From JBGOTP01 sp963717075 (GTDB lineage: Bacteria; Acidobacteriota; Vicinamibacteria; Vicinamibacterales; CAVVIG01), in assembly GCA_963717075.1 (NCBI GenBank), contig CAVQVI010000025.1, positions 62,001 to 126,000 on the forward strand: a stretch of 64,000 nt of DNA, read 5' to 3'. Positions 25,597-33,385 of this stretch are shown one piece after another (the first letter of the stretch is position 1; each line of letters begins with the position of its first letter). The translations under genes were made by a program, and so were the position numbers. Under the pieces are notes generated by a model, which saw nothing but the letters and a program-made list of their open reading frames with translations, ran no database searches and had not been told where the DNA came from.

Positions 25597-26735
25597 ACCG
25601 CCGCTCCCTCAGGATACTGGAGAGCGAGCCTCAGCTCCTTGGCCAGAGAATCGACGGTTGTCCCTGAGCGCTTCCAGGCGCCTTCGGTCTCGAAGCGGAG
25701 ATCGCCGATGCGGCGGCCCCAGGGCGCAATCACCCGTCCGATCGCGCGGAAGTCGGTGCGATCCACATGCTCCTGGTCCAGACGGCGAATCGCGTCCGGC
25801 GCGACGCGAATGAACGCGCGAAGGGCCGATGCCGATCGGATGCTGTATTTCCGGCCGTTCCAGGCACCCCCAAAAACGAGCGCAATCTGCTTGAAGTAGT
25901 TGACGAAGAACTTTTTCGCCTCTTCGTGATAGTCCGCCTTGCGCGGGCCGCCAAACACGTCCGTGGCGGCGAAAATCTTCTTCAGCTCCTGCGCGAGCGG
26001 CGCCTGAGCCACGCGGCCGCGTCCGACGCCGAGAAGCTTGATTTCGTCGTACAACGGCGAGTCTTCGCGGTCGTTCAGGGCCCGCACCACGTCGTGCGCC
26101 GTCGCGAGGGCTTCATCCCGGTACAGTTGCCGGCCGGAGAGGCTCACGAGATGCGACGCGTTGAGCCGTGTGTGCTTGGCGTTGATGGTGACGAACATCT
26201 GCACGACGTGATCCTCGGGCAGGCGGTCGAAAATGATCGCCGGCACGCTGAAGTCCTCACCTTGGAAGTGATCGATATCAGCATGAAGCGCCAGGAGGCG
26301 GTGCTGTCCGTCGATTGCGCGCAGGACACCTTCCCGCTCGGGCACCTTCAGAATCCCAACACGCGGATCCTCGCTCGTCGCCTGGAAGTTGAGCTTCTCG
26401 TCGCAGCTGATGATGACCGCACCCGGAATCGATGGAAGATCGCGGGCCTGTCGGCATTGCTCGTAGTACTGCACGAGCTCGTCGATCTTCCGACGAATGA
26501 TCTGGCGCTGATACGCCTTCTCACTGGAGGCAATGCGTCGCTCGAGCAAGTCCCAGTTCACTTTCGAGGGGGCAACACCTTCGCGGGGCTTGCTGCCACG
26601 AACCGGTGGCTGTGCCGTGTCACCGTAGTTGAGAACTTCGAATCTGACCAGCTTGTCTATGTCACTGGCCGTCAATGATGCCTGATAGAACTGCACGCCG
26701 AACTGCTGCATACGAATCGCGGCAACGTTGATCAT
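25593..26735 (-). CDS. DGQHR domain-containing protein
   Basis: 380 aa. It has AIDGQHRLLAL near residue 150 and FVTINAKHTRLNASHL near 190, the hallmarks of the DGQHR family. That family includes DndB of DNA phosphorothioation systems and DpdB-like proteins of deazaguanine DNA modification. No dnd or dpd partner genes are here; instead it overlaps rfbB and heads the rhamnose operon. The N terminus MINVAAIRMQQFGVQFYQ is preceded by no clear ribosome site. Function here is unknown; regulation or a solitary defence-related role are possibilities. Confidence 0.85.
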   Translation of the reverse strand: MINVAAIRMQQFGVQFYQASLTASDIDKLVRFEVLNYGDTAQPPVRGSKPREGVAPSKVNWDLLERRIASSEKAYQRQIIRRKIDELVQYYEQCRQARDLPSIPGAVIISCDEKLNFQATSEDPRVGILKVPEREGVLRAIDGQHRLLALHADIDHFQGEDFSVPAIIFDRLPEDHVVQMFVTINAKHTRLNASHLVSLSGRQLYRDEALATAHDVVRALNDREDSPLYDEIKLLGVGRGRVAQAPLAQELKKIFAATDVFGGPRKADYHEEAKKFFVNYFKQIALVFGGAWNGRKYSIRSASALRAFIRVAPDAIRRLDQEHVDRTDFRAIGRVIAPWGRRIGDLRFETEGAWKRSGTTVDSLAKELRLALQYPEGAAV

Positions 26736-27057
26736 AGATTCAGGTCCCGACTGCCTGGGGCCCCAGCACGGGTGAGGGTCAAAACAGCGATTCTACCGAC
26801 CGGAGCACTGGCATCTCAACGGTTTTTTCGCCGCGTCCCGCTCATCTGCCCCAAGCGATTCAGGGCATGATGTCACATAACCTATTGATAAGACAAGGTT
26901 TATAATCATGCGCCGTGCGCGTGGTCGATTGCCCAATCCTGCAACATTTTCATGCCGGAAAGGGAGCCCAGGGGACCCCAGGGAGCCCCGGCGCGGCATA
27001 CTCGAGCGTCTGGCAGGGATTGGAGGGTGAGGGTGGGTGCGCCCCGCGAGCGATCGT
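26736..27057. other. Intergenic region upstream of the DGQHR-rfb operon
   Basis: 322 bp without a convincing gene. It contains an AT-rich patch at about 26868-26912 (CCTATTGATAAGACAAGG, then TTTATAATCATG) that stands out from the GC-rich surroundings and probably holds the operon promoter. I could not fit a -35/-10 pair with standard spacing. G-rich runs (GGGAGCCCAGGGGACCCCAG) occur near 26965. Confidence 0.5.
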
Positions 27058-27840
27058 CTACCGCGCCGTCGATTGGCGTGCGAGATCGCGCCGGGACATG
27101 AGGGCACTGAGGATCAGCCAGCCAAGCGGCATCATGACCAACAGGTACGTAAGATACTTGCCGTACTGGCCGTCGGGGCCATACGGTTCAGTCGCCCAAT
27201 GCAACGGCTCGCTGTAGGGGAAGATATTGGCCTCGGTCATCTCATGAAAGCCGTAGATCAGAAGCTGAACGACGAACACGAGGAGGAATACTGCCGTCAC
27301 CTGGAAGAAGAGCCCCAGATTGACCCGGTGTCCGTAGCGCGACCAGAGCCAGGCGACGAAAGCCGCCGCCAGCGTGCCCAGCACAGCTCCCGCAATGACA
27401 GTCATCGACTGCATGCCCTGCTGAAACAACAGCGTCCCCATGAGCAGCGCGGTCTCCATGCCTTCACGCGAGATCATCAAGAGAGTGAAGGCAAACACAC
27501 CCAGGAAGGCCTTCGTTCCGGCATTGAGCGCTGAACTGTGGAGGTGCCCTTCAATGTTCTTCTTGATGCTCTTGGCCGTTCGCCACATATGGACGGTCAG
27601 CGACGCCACCGACACGGCGGCGACGAGGGCGAGTAACCCTTCCCATAACGCCTGGTTTCTCGCCCGCTGAAACAGGTACGCTGCGCCGATGCTGAGCAGG
27701 ATCGACAGAGCGATTCCCCACCGCACAGCGGGCACGAGCTCGTGTCGCCCGCTCTTCCGCAGATATGCAAGGCTGATCGCGACAATGAGAAACGCCTCGA
27801 GGCCTTCTCGAAGGGTAATGACGAAAGCGGGTAGGAACAT
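27058..27840 (-). CDS. FTR1 family iron permease
   Basis: 260 aa with seven hydrophobic helices. Two R-E-x-x-E motifs, LREGLEA in helix 1 and SREGMET in helix 4, match the iron-binding motifs of FTR1/EfeU permeases. It likely imports ferric or oxidised ferrous iron across the inner membrane. No EfeO or EfeB partner is adjacent. ATG chosen at the first residue of helix 1; the in-frame upstream extension is Arg-rich and not conserved. Confidence 0.9.
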   Translation of the reverse strand: MFLPAFVITLREGLEAFLIVAISLAYLRKSGRHELVPAVRWGIALSILLSIGAAYLFQRARNQALWEGLLALVAAVSVASLTVHMWRTAKSIKKNIEGHLHSSALNAGTKAFLGVFAFTLLMISREGMETALLMGTLLFQQGMQSMTVIAGAVLGTLAAAFVAWLWSRYGHRVNLGLFFQVTAVFLLVFVVQLLIYGFHEMTEANIFPYSEPLHWATEPYGPDGQYGKYLTYLLVMMPLGWLILSALMSRRDLARQSTAR

Positions 27841-27987
27841 GACGCGCCCTAGGCCCTGACCAGCGGGCCGACGATTTGATCGAAAACGAGAACCAATCTC
27901 AAGATGGACCAGTCTACTTCGTGATATACGACCGGTCAAGTCGGTCATTGATGGGAATCGGCTGGCAGCCTGGGCTAAGCTCTCTAT

Positions 27988-28908
27988 GTGCCTTCCCGTC
28001 GCCCCATCCTCGTGACAGCACTGCCCGTCCTGCTCCTTTTGTTGGCCGTTTCACCCGTGGCCCAGCAACGGCCCACCTTTCGGTCCACGCAGACCGTGGT
28101 GCCGGTGTTCGTGACAGTCACCGATGCCCAGCAGCGGCTCGTGACCGACCTGGTCCGGGACGATTTCGAGATCTACGACAACGACAAGCTGCAGCAGCTC
28201 GTCGTATTCGACAGCACGCCGCGGCCGATCCATGTTGTGGTCATGCTCGACACCAGTGGGAGCATGGAGCTCAATCTGCCGCTCGTGCGAAGGGCGGCAG
28301 AGCAGTTCTTCGTGCGCATGTTCCCGGGTGACAAGGGAAAGGTCGGTGCGTTCAACGACAAGATCCAAATCATGGCGCGCTTCACTGAGGACCGCGACGC
28401 CCTCATTTCCCAGGTTCACGACCTGGACTTCGGGAACGGGACGCATCTCTGGGACGCGATGATCGAGAGCCTCGGTGCCTTGAAGGAGGTCGACGGTCGA
28501 CGAGTCGTGCTCGTCTTCACGGACGGTATGGACGAAGGAAGCAAGACGGGCATGGGTGCCGTGCTCGACCGGGCGCGAGAGGAAGAGAGCATGGTATACG
28601 CGATCGGGCTGGAGAGCGTCTATTTCAACGGGGTCGCGCGCGTCCGCACGAAACCCGACGGCGGCCTCAGGAAGCTCGCCGCGGAAACGGGCGGCGGATA
28701 CTTCCAGTTAGAAAAAAGTGCCGAACTCGGCTCGACCTTCACGCGGGTCGCTCAGGAACTGCACAGCCAGTACACGCTCGGTTTCACGCCGGCAGTCCTG
28801 GACAACAAATCGCACAAGCTTGTCGTGAAGTTGAAACAGCCGGGAATGATGGCGCGGGCGCGCCGAAGCTACATCGCGAAAGATCAGGCGGCAGGAGACG
28901 ACAAGTAG
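27988..28908 (+). CDS. Secreted VWA-domain protein, acidobacterial type
   Basis: 306 aa with a signal peptide (hydrophobic residues 8-24, cleavage near VAQQ). It then has the VWFA-related pattern: VPVFVTVTDAQQRLVTDL, FEIYDNDKLQQL, and a MIDAS motif MLDTSGSM (DxSxS). FTDGMDEGS matches a later metal-site strand. It is one of three such proteins in the window. Probably periplasmic and involved in protein or metal-dependent ligand binding; partner unknown. GTG start. Confidence 0.88.
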   Translation: MPSRRPILVTALPVLLLLLAVSPVAQQRPTFRSTQTVVPVFVTVTDAQQRLVTDLVRDDFEIYDNDKLQQLVVFDSTPRPIHVVVMLDTSGSMELNLPLVRRAAEQFFVRMFPGDKGKVGAFNDKIQIMARFTEDRDALISQVHDLDFGNGTHLWDAMIESLGALKEVDGRRVVLVFTDGMDEGSKTGMGAVLDRAREEESMVYAIGLESVYFNGVARVRTKPDGGLRKLAAETGGGYFQLEKSAELGSTFTRVAQELHSQYTLGFTPAVLDNKSHKLVVKLKQPGMMARARRSYIAKDQAAGDDK

Positions 28909-28927
28909 AAGAGACGGGCGCTCAACA

Positions 28928-29014
28928 TCAGATGAAAAGCGCCACTACGATCACTGTCGCCAGGAGAACGCCGACTACCCATTCCGCTGTTGCCGAAAAC
29001 GACCACTCATACAT
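28928..29014 (-). CDS. 28-residue single-helix membrane peptide
   Basis: Short ORF on the minus strand: MYEWSFSATAEW followed by a hydrophobic run of about 16 residues (VVGVLLATVIVVALFI) and TGA. A strong ribosome-binding site GGAGG (complement of 29021-29025) lies six bases before this ATG. A second ATG at 29020 directly abuts the site and is less likely. The composition fits a small inner-membrane peptide such as those that bind large membrane complexes. No family recognised. It sits between VWA and cyaY genes that run on the plus strand. Confidence 0.55.
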   Translation of the reverse strand: MYEWSFSATAEWVVGVLLATVIVVALFI

Positions 29015-29103
29015 GTCCATCCTCCGCGTTTGCCGGACAGTCTCAATAATTCGGGTAACACTCGATTAGACGCGCCGCCGCGGGGAAAGGTTTAGTAGCC
29101 GGC

Positions 29104-29436
29104 ATGAGCACGCTATCTGAGCAGGAATTCCGCGTCAAAAGCGATCAGGCGCTCCAGGATGCCCGGCAGGCCCTCTTGCCCCTCGCGGACGCGGAAGGCT
29201 TCGAAATTGAACTCCAGAACGGCGTTCTGGACCTCGTGTTCGAGGAGCCGAAGGAAACGAAGTTCGTGATTTCGCCGAATGCCCCCGTCCGACAGATCTG
29301 GGTCTCGGCAATGTCGAGAAGCTTCAAGCTCTCGTGGGCGGAGGAGACCGGCATGTTCGCATTGGGCCCCGAAACCTTGCCAACACTGCTCGAACGCCTT
29401 ACCCGGGAGTTTCTGTCCCAGCCTTCTCAAACGTAG
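29104..29436 (+). CDS. cyaY: Frataxin-like iron-binding protein CyaY
   Basis: 110 aa, the usual bacterial frataxin length. It begins with an acidic helix (SEQEFRVKSDQALQDARQAL), followed by the beta-sheet segment FVISPNAPVRQIWVSAMS, whose QIW is the family signature. Frataxins bind iron and modulate Fe-S cluster assembly on IscS. The FTR1 iron permease is 1.3 kb away. ATG start. Confidence 0.85.
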   Translation: MSTLSEQEFRVKSDQALQDARQALLPLADAEGFEIELQNGVLDLVFEEPKETKFVISPNAPVRQIWVSAMSRSFKLSWAEETGMFALGPETLPTLLERLTREFLSQPSQT

Positions 29437-29466
29437 GCTCGAGCCAACTCGGATGTGCAGTTCGAC

Positions 29467-30471
29467 TCATCCGAGGTAGAAACCCTGGGACAGGGGGTCA
29501 TCGTCTTCAACGAAGAAGGTGTGCTCGCCCGTAATCCAGGCAGCCCCCGTGATCTCCGGCGTGATGGCTTCGAACTCTCCAACCGTTGTCCGACCCACGA
29601 CCCGTCCTGACATCTGCGTGCCAATGAGGCTCTCGGTCACGAACGGCTGCTCGTCGGACAGCAGCCCCATCGCGCTCAGCACGGCCATGACGGCACCCAT
29701 CCCGGTACCGCACGGCGATCGATCCACTGCGGCATGTGCGAAGACGGTCACGCTCCGAAGGTCGGAACGCTCGTCGGCCGGTGGCCCCGTGAAGATAGTA
29801 CCCGCAATGCCACACAGCCGCGACTCGAGCGGATGTGCGACGCGATGGACCTCGTCAACCATTCGAGCGAGATGTGAGCCCACACGCCGCAATTCCGAAA
29901 GATGCGCCGCATCGATCGCCAACCCGGCCGCCTCGCTGTCGACGATGGCGTAGAAGGCGCCGCCGAAGGCAACGTCCGCGCGAATCTGGCGACCTCCTGC
30001 ACTGCCGAGCGCGACCGGAAGTCCACCCGACAGCACGAACGAGGGAACATTCAGGACGCTGACCGCCCAACCCTTCGCCGCCACTTGCCGCGCGCGAGTG
30101 CGGACCGTTCCGGATGGCGTGTCGTACACAACCGTCCCGCCGTCTCCCCCGGGCATGAGAAGCTGGCGATCCAGCGCAATCGCTGTCGCCGCGATCACTC
30201 CGTGAAGGGACATGGTCGCAAAGCCATCGTTCTGCAGGAATAGAAGGCCGGCATGCGAAGCGGGCGAAACGGGCTCTGTGAGCAACGCGCCGCACATGTC
30301 CTGGTGGCCGCGCGGTTCGAGCATCAGGATGCGGCGTAGATGATCGGCATGCCGCCCGGCCCAGTCGCGCTTGTCGAGCATTGTCTTGCCACGGACCGAG
30401 GGAAATCCATCGACGATCAGTCGCAATGGCTGACCAGCTACGTGGGCATCAATCGTTTTCAGCGCAATCAC
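29467..30471 (-). CDS. Proline racemase superfamily enzyme (Ser/Cys type; hydroxyproline epimerase or dehydratase)
   Basis: 334 aa. The two catalytic positions are Ser88 (FATMSLHG, where racemases have MCGH) and Cys254 (DRSPCGTGMG). In this superfamily Cys/Cys members are proline racemases or 4-hydroxyproline epimerases, Thr/Cys members are trans-3-hydroxy-L-proline dehydratases, and Ser/Cys members show either or both hydroxyproline activities. A role in hydroxyproline breakdown is therefore likely, with the exact reaction open. GTG start, with TATAGA seven bases before it on the same strand. Confidence 0.85.
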   Translation of the reverse strand: MIALKTIDAHVAGQPLRLIVDGFPSVRGKTMLDKRDWAGRHADHLRRILMLEPRGHQDMCGALLTEPVSPASHAGLLFLQNDGFATMSLHGVIAATAIALDRQLLMPGGDGGTVVYDTPSGTVRTRARQVAAKGWAVSVLNVPSFVLSGGLPVALGSAGGRQIRADVAFGGAFYAIVDSEAAGLAIDAAHLSELRRVGSHLARMVDEVHRVAHPLESRLCGIAGTIFTGPPADERSDLRSVTVFAHAAVDRSPCGTGMGAVMAVLSAMGLLSDEQPFVTESLIGTQMSGRVVGRTTVGEFEAITPEITGAAWITGEHTFFVEDDDPLSQGFYLG

Positions 30472-30558
30472 TGGCGGCTCTATAATCGCCGATCGTAGAT
30501 TCGAGCGTTAGCACGGGCGTGTCAGAAACGTTCTGACCACCATATTCGGAGCCGCACC

Positions 30559-31026
30559 ATGTCACTCATCGAGCCTGGACAGAAGGCGCCGGCCTTCAGC
30601 CTCAAAGATCAGCACGGCAAGACACACCGCCTGTCCGACTATGCCGGACGCCCCGTCGTGGTCTACTTCTATCCCAAAGACGACACCTCGGGGTGCACCA
30701 AAGAAGCGTGCGCGTTCCAGAGCAACCTGCCGCGCTTCAACACCGGCAAAGCGGTCGTGCTTGGCATCAGCGTCCTGGATGAGGCGAGCAAGGCCAAGTT
30801 CGCGAACAAGTACAACCTGACATTTCCGCTGCTCGCGGACGAAGATCACGCGGTCGCGCAGAAGTACGGCGCCTGGCAGAAACGCTCGATGTACGGCCGC
30901 TCGTACATGGGCATTGCACGAACGACATTCTTGATCGGAGCAGATGGAAAAGTTGCCAGGCGGTGGGACAAGGTGAAAGTCGACGGCCACGCCGAAGAAG
31001 TGCTTGCGGCGGTCAGCGCCTCGTAG
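30559..31026 (+). CDS. bcp: Thioredoxin-dependent thiol peroxidase (BCP/PrxQ)
   Basis: 155 aa peroxiredoxin. DDTSGCTKEACAF contains the peroxidatic Cys46 and a second cysteine five residues on, the atypical 2-Cys arrangement of the BCP family. It reduces hydroperoxides using thioredoxin. ARTTFLIGADGKVARRW is the conserved C-terminal strand. ATG start, independent of its neighbours. Confidence 0.95.
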   Translation: MSLIEPGQKAPAFSLKDQHGKTHRLSDYAGRPVVVYFYPKDDTSGCTKEACAFQSNLPRFNTGKAVVLGISVLDEASKAKFANKYNLTFPLLADEDHAVAQKYGAWQKRSMYGRSYMGIARTTFLIGADGKVARRWDKVKVDGHAEEVLAAVSAS

Positions 31027-31108
31027 ACAGAGCGCGTCGAGGAGACCGTGGCGTATCCTTCCTGCGCTGTCCGCCTCGCCGGTCCTACCGGCCAAGTGAA
31101 GCGTCTGA

Positions 31109-31855
31109 CTACGGCTGCTGAAGTTCTTTCCCCGCGTCGGCGAGGAAGCGCTGATAGTCGGCCGCGTTCTTGATATTGACGAAGCCACGCATCCGGAAGT
31201 GGCCCAGACCACAGAGCTGCGAGCAAGCGATTTCATAGTCCCCAATCCGGTTGGGGATGAACCATACTGGCATCTCGAGGCCAGGTACGGCGTCCTGCTT
31301 CACGCGCATTTCCGGAAGCCCGAAGCTGTGGATAGCGTCCACGCTCGTCAGGCGCACCAGCACGGGTCGATCGACGGGCAACGTCAACTGATTGATGGTG
31401 ACGATGTCATCTTTCGCACTCGGATCGCTGCGATCGATGCCCAGGTTGTTTTCCGCGGAAATCAGCTTGATGTCCGTGCGTCCAAACTTACCGTCAGGGC
31501 CGGGATACTGGACATTCCACTGAAACTGCTGGGCCACCACGCGCACGACGACGGCCTCGGTTTCTGACGGAAACGCTCCGACTCGCGTCGCCCATCCCGG
31601 AATGGCGTACCCGAACAGCAACACCATCTCGGCCACGACCACCGCGAGCTCGGTGCCCTTCGCGAACTTGCCTTTCGCGCCCTCGTAACTGGCCTTCGGA
31701 CTCGCGCCTTTCCGGAAGCGGAACAGCACGTATACGAAGAAGGCGCCCCACCCGACGAACAGCACCAGCATCAGCCAGTGCACCAGGCTGATCATGTGGT
31801 CGACAGAAGCGGCGTGAGTGGATGCCTGAATGGGCAGCCCGAGGTAGTTCAACAT
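31109..31855 (-). CDS. Cytochrome c oxidase subunit II
   Basis: 248 aa: two N-terminal transmembrane helices (about 20-42, 68-85) and a periplasmic CuA domain with CSQLCGLGHFRM (C-x3-C-x3-H-x2-M) and the other CuA histidine in DAIHSFGLPEMR. The aromatic electron-entry segment QFQWNVQYPG is present. No cytochrome c domain is fused. It is the last gene of the oxidase operon; its start overlaps the preceding small gene by 7 nt. Confidence 0.95.
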   Translation of the reverse strand: MLNYLGLPIQASTHAASVDHMISLVHWLMLVLFVGWGAFFVYVLFRFRKGASPKASYEGAKGKFAKGTELAVVVAEMVLLFGYAIPGWATRVGAFPSETEAVVVRVVAQQFQWNVQYPGPDGKFGRTDIKLISAENNLGIDRSDPSAKDDIVTINQLTLPVDRPVLVRLTSVDAIHSFGLPEMRVKQDAVPGLEMPVWFIPNRIGDYEIACSQLCGLGHFRMRGFVNIKNAADYQRFLADAGKELQQP

Positions 31856-32121
31856 TGAGCGATCCCCTTCTGCGGGTCGGATCCCGCGAAGCGCACGGCT
31901 TCAGCGGGGCCCGGCGTCTCGGCGAGTCGCGCGCGCCGACCGAGATAGATGAAGAAGCTGGCGAAGGCCGCCAGCACACCGACAATAATGACGAGCAGTG
32001 TGACGATGCCCCAGTTAGTGGCCACCGCCATGGCCGAATCGTTCTGCCCGAAGCAGACCGCGCAGGCGAGAGCAGCGCGGGGGGCGCAGAGCGCGATGAT
32101 CGTAAAGAGAATCGTTCTCAT
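31849..32121 (-). CDS. Small exported/membrane CxxC protein of the oxidase operon
   Basis: 90 aa. Signal-like N terminus (RTILFTIIALCAPRAALA) followed immediately by CAVCFGQND, a CxxC pair just after the likely cleavage site, then one transmembrane helix (about 37-62) and a cytoplasmic basic/acidic tail. Similar short proteins with a CPVCFG-type motif occur in caa3-type oxidase clusters of several phyla. I suspect a role in copper or heme handling during assembly, which is inference. It overlaps subunit II. Confidence 0.75.
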   Translation of the reverse strand: MRTILFTIIALCAPRAALACAVCFGQNDSAMAVATNWGIVTLLVIIVGVLAAFASFFIYLGRRARLAETPGPAEAVRFAGSDPQKGIAQC

Positions 32122-32134
32122 GGCAGCGACTACG

Positions 32135-32332
32135 CTATAGGTTCTTCGTTTTTTGCTGAAACTTCGCGCCATACACGGCCAGCGCCACCCCACTCAAGAC
32201 GGCGACCACACTGGTCGCCGCGAATCCCGTCTCGTGCGCGAGTCGGTACTGTCCGCCTGCCCACGCGGCCACGAACGCCGCCAGCACGACCGACAGGGCG
32301 ATAAAGAGCAGATGAAAGCGGCGGAGGGACAT
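32135..32332 (-). CDS. Small two-helix membrane protein of the oxidase operon
   Basis: 65 aa with two hydrophobic helices (about 7-26 and 36-54) and a basic C terminus ending KFQQKTKNL. The ATG (MSLRRFHLLFIALS) follows a GGAGGG-like stretch read in the subunit IV tail and lies two bases past that gene's stop. Its place between subunit IV and the CxxC protein argues that it is a real structural or assembly component. No family recognised. Confidence 0.65.
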   Translation of the reverse strand: MSLRRFHLLFIALSVVLAAFVAAWAGGQYRLAHETGFAATSVVAVLSGVALAVYGAKFQQKTKNL

Positions 32333-32334
32333 TT

Positions 32335-32691
32335 CTAGTGCCCCCCTTGGTGTCCGGCCTCGGCGGACGCCGCATGCGGCGGCGGAATCGGCGTACCGAT
32401 ACCGTTGAGCGTCGTGAAGAGCGGCACGGACATCAGCGCGATGAAGAAGACCGCCGTCAACAGCAGCGCCCCGTAAATCCAGCGCTTCTCGTGCGACAGG
32501 TGCATGAAGACGGCCGCGACCATGGATGCCTTCATGATTGCGATGAGAAGCGCCACGGTGACACTGATCACCACCGACCCCAGGTGGACTTGATTGACGG
32601 CCACGGTGATCCCTGTGAACACGAGAAGCACCGCACCAACCATCATGTAACTGCGAACGCTCTTCTTGATCTCGGCCGCGTCTGAATGCAT
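32335..32691 (-). CDS. Cytochrome c oxidase subunit IV family protein
   Basis: 118 aa with three transmembrane helices, including VVISVTVALLIAIMKASMV and FMHLSHEKRWIYG, the prokaryotic COX4 pattern. It stabilises the subunit I-III core in caa3-type oxidases. A His-rich tail (HAASAEAGHQGGH) is unusual and might bind metal. Located between subunit III and the small proteins. Confidence 0.88.
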   Translation of the reverse strand: MHSDAAEIKKSVRSYMMVGAVLLVFTGITVAVNQVHLGSVVISVTVALLIAIMKASMVAAVFMHLSHEKRWIYGALLLTAVFFIALMSVPLFTTLNGIGTPIPPPHAASAEAGHQGGH

Positions 32692-32789
32692 CGCGTTCTC
32701 CAGCCCGCCTGATGGCGGACACGATCTACCCGTCTACGTACCCGGACCTGCCCCGGACACGCGAACACCGTGTCCGGCTTCACCCGGAT

Positions 32790-33374
32790 TTACAACAAGT
32801 ACAACACCGGGAACAGGAATATCCACACCAGATCGACGAAATGCCAATACAGACCCGTGTACTCGATGCGGTTGGTGAACTGCTCCGGCTTCGTTTTCCA
32901 CATGCTGGCGCCGGGTCCGAGGAAGTACAGCATCACCACCATCCCGCCCAGGATGTGCAGTCCGTGCAATCCGGTCAGCGTGAAGTAGATGGCGAGGAAC
33001 GTGCTGCGCCACGGGCCCTCGCCGTGCGTCAGATGTTCCGAGTACTCGAAGTACTTGTTCACGAGGAACACAGCCGCGAGCAGGAACGTCGCACCCAGGT
33101 AGAGGCGATGCTTGCCGAAATCGTTCAGCTTCAGCGACGCCCAGGCCATCACCATCGTCACTGAAGAACTGATGAGGATGACCGTGTTGACCGCGCCAAG
33201 CCAGACACTCAACTCGCCGTGCGGCCATTCGACAGAACCCATCCGAAGGATGATGTACGACGAGAAGAGCGCGCCGAAGAGCATCACTTCGGAAGCCAGG
33301 AAGAGCCAGATCCCAAGCTTGCCGTTGGCCAGACCGGTATCCGGTCGCGTTTCAACCGTGTAGGGAATTTGCAT
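32790..33374 (-). CDS. Cytochrome c oxidase subunit III
   Basis: 194 aa with five helices, the short bacterial form. GIWLFLASEVMLFGALFSSY and FTLTGLHGLHILGG are the family signatures. The closing HFVDLVWIFLFPVLYLL matches the final helix. It lies 11 bases after subunit I and is co-transcribed; a 98-bp gap follows before subunit IV. Confidence 0.95.
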   Translation of the reverse strand: MQIPYTVETRPDTGLANGKLGIWLFLASEVMLFGALFSSYIILRMGSVEWPHGELSVWLGAVNTVILISSSVTMVMAWASLKLNDFGKHRLYLGATFLLAAVFLVNKYFEYSEHLTHGEGPWRSTFLAIYFTLTGLHGLHILGGMVVMLYFLGPGASMWKTKPEQFTNRIEYTGLYWHFVDLVWIFLFPVLYLL

Positions 33375-33385
33375 CGTTGCCAGTC

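Noticed and set aside
26793..27107. 104-codon minus-strand ORF in the gap upstream of the DGQHR gene
   Set aside because: Arg/Pro-rich, no domain, no ribosome site; reads like noise from G-rich DNA.
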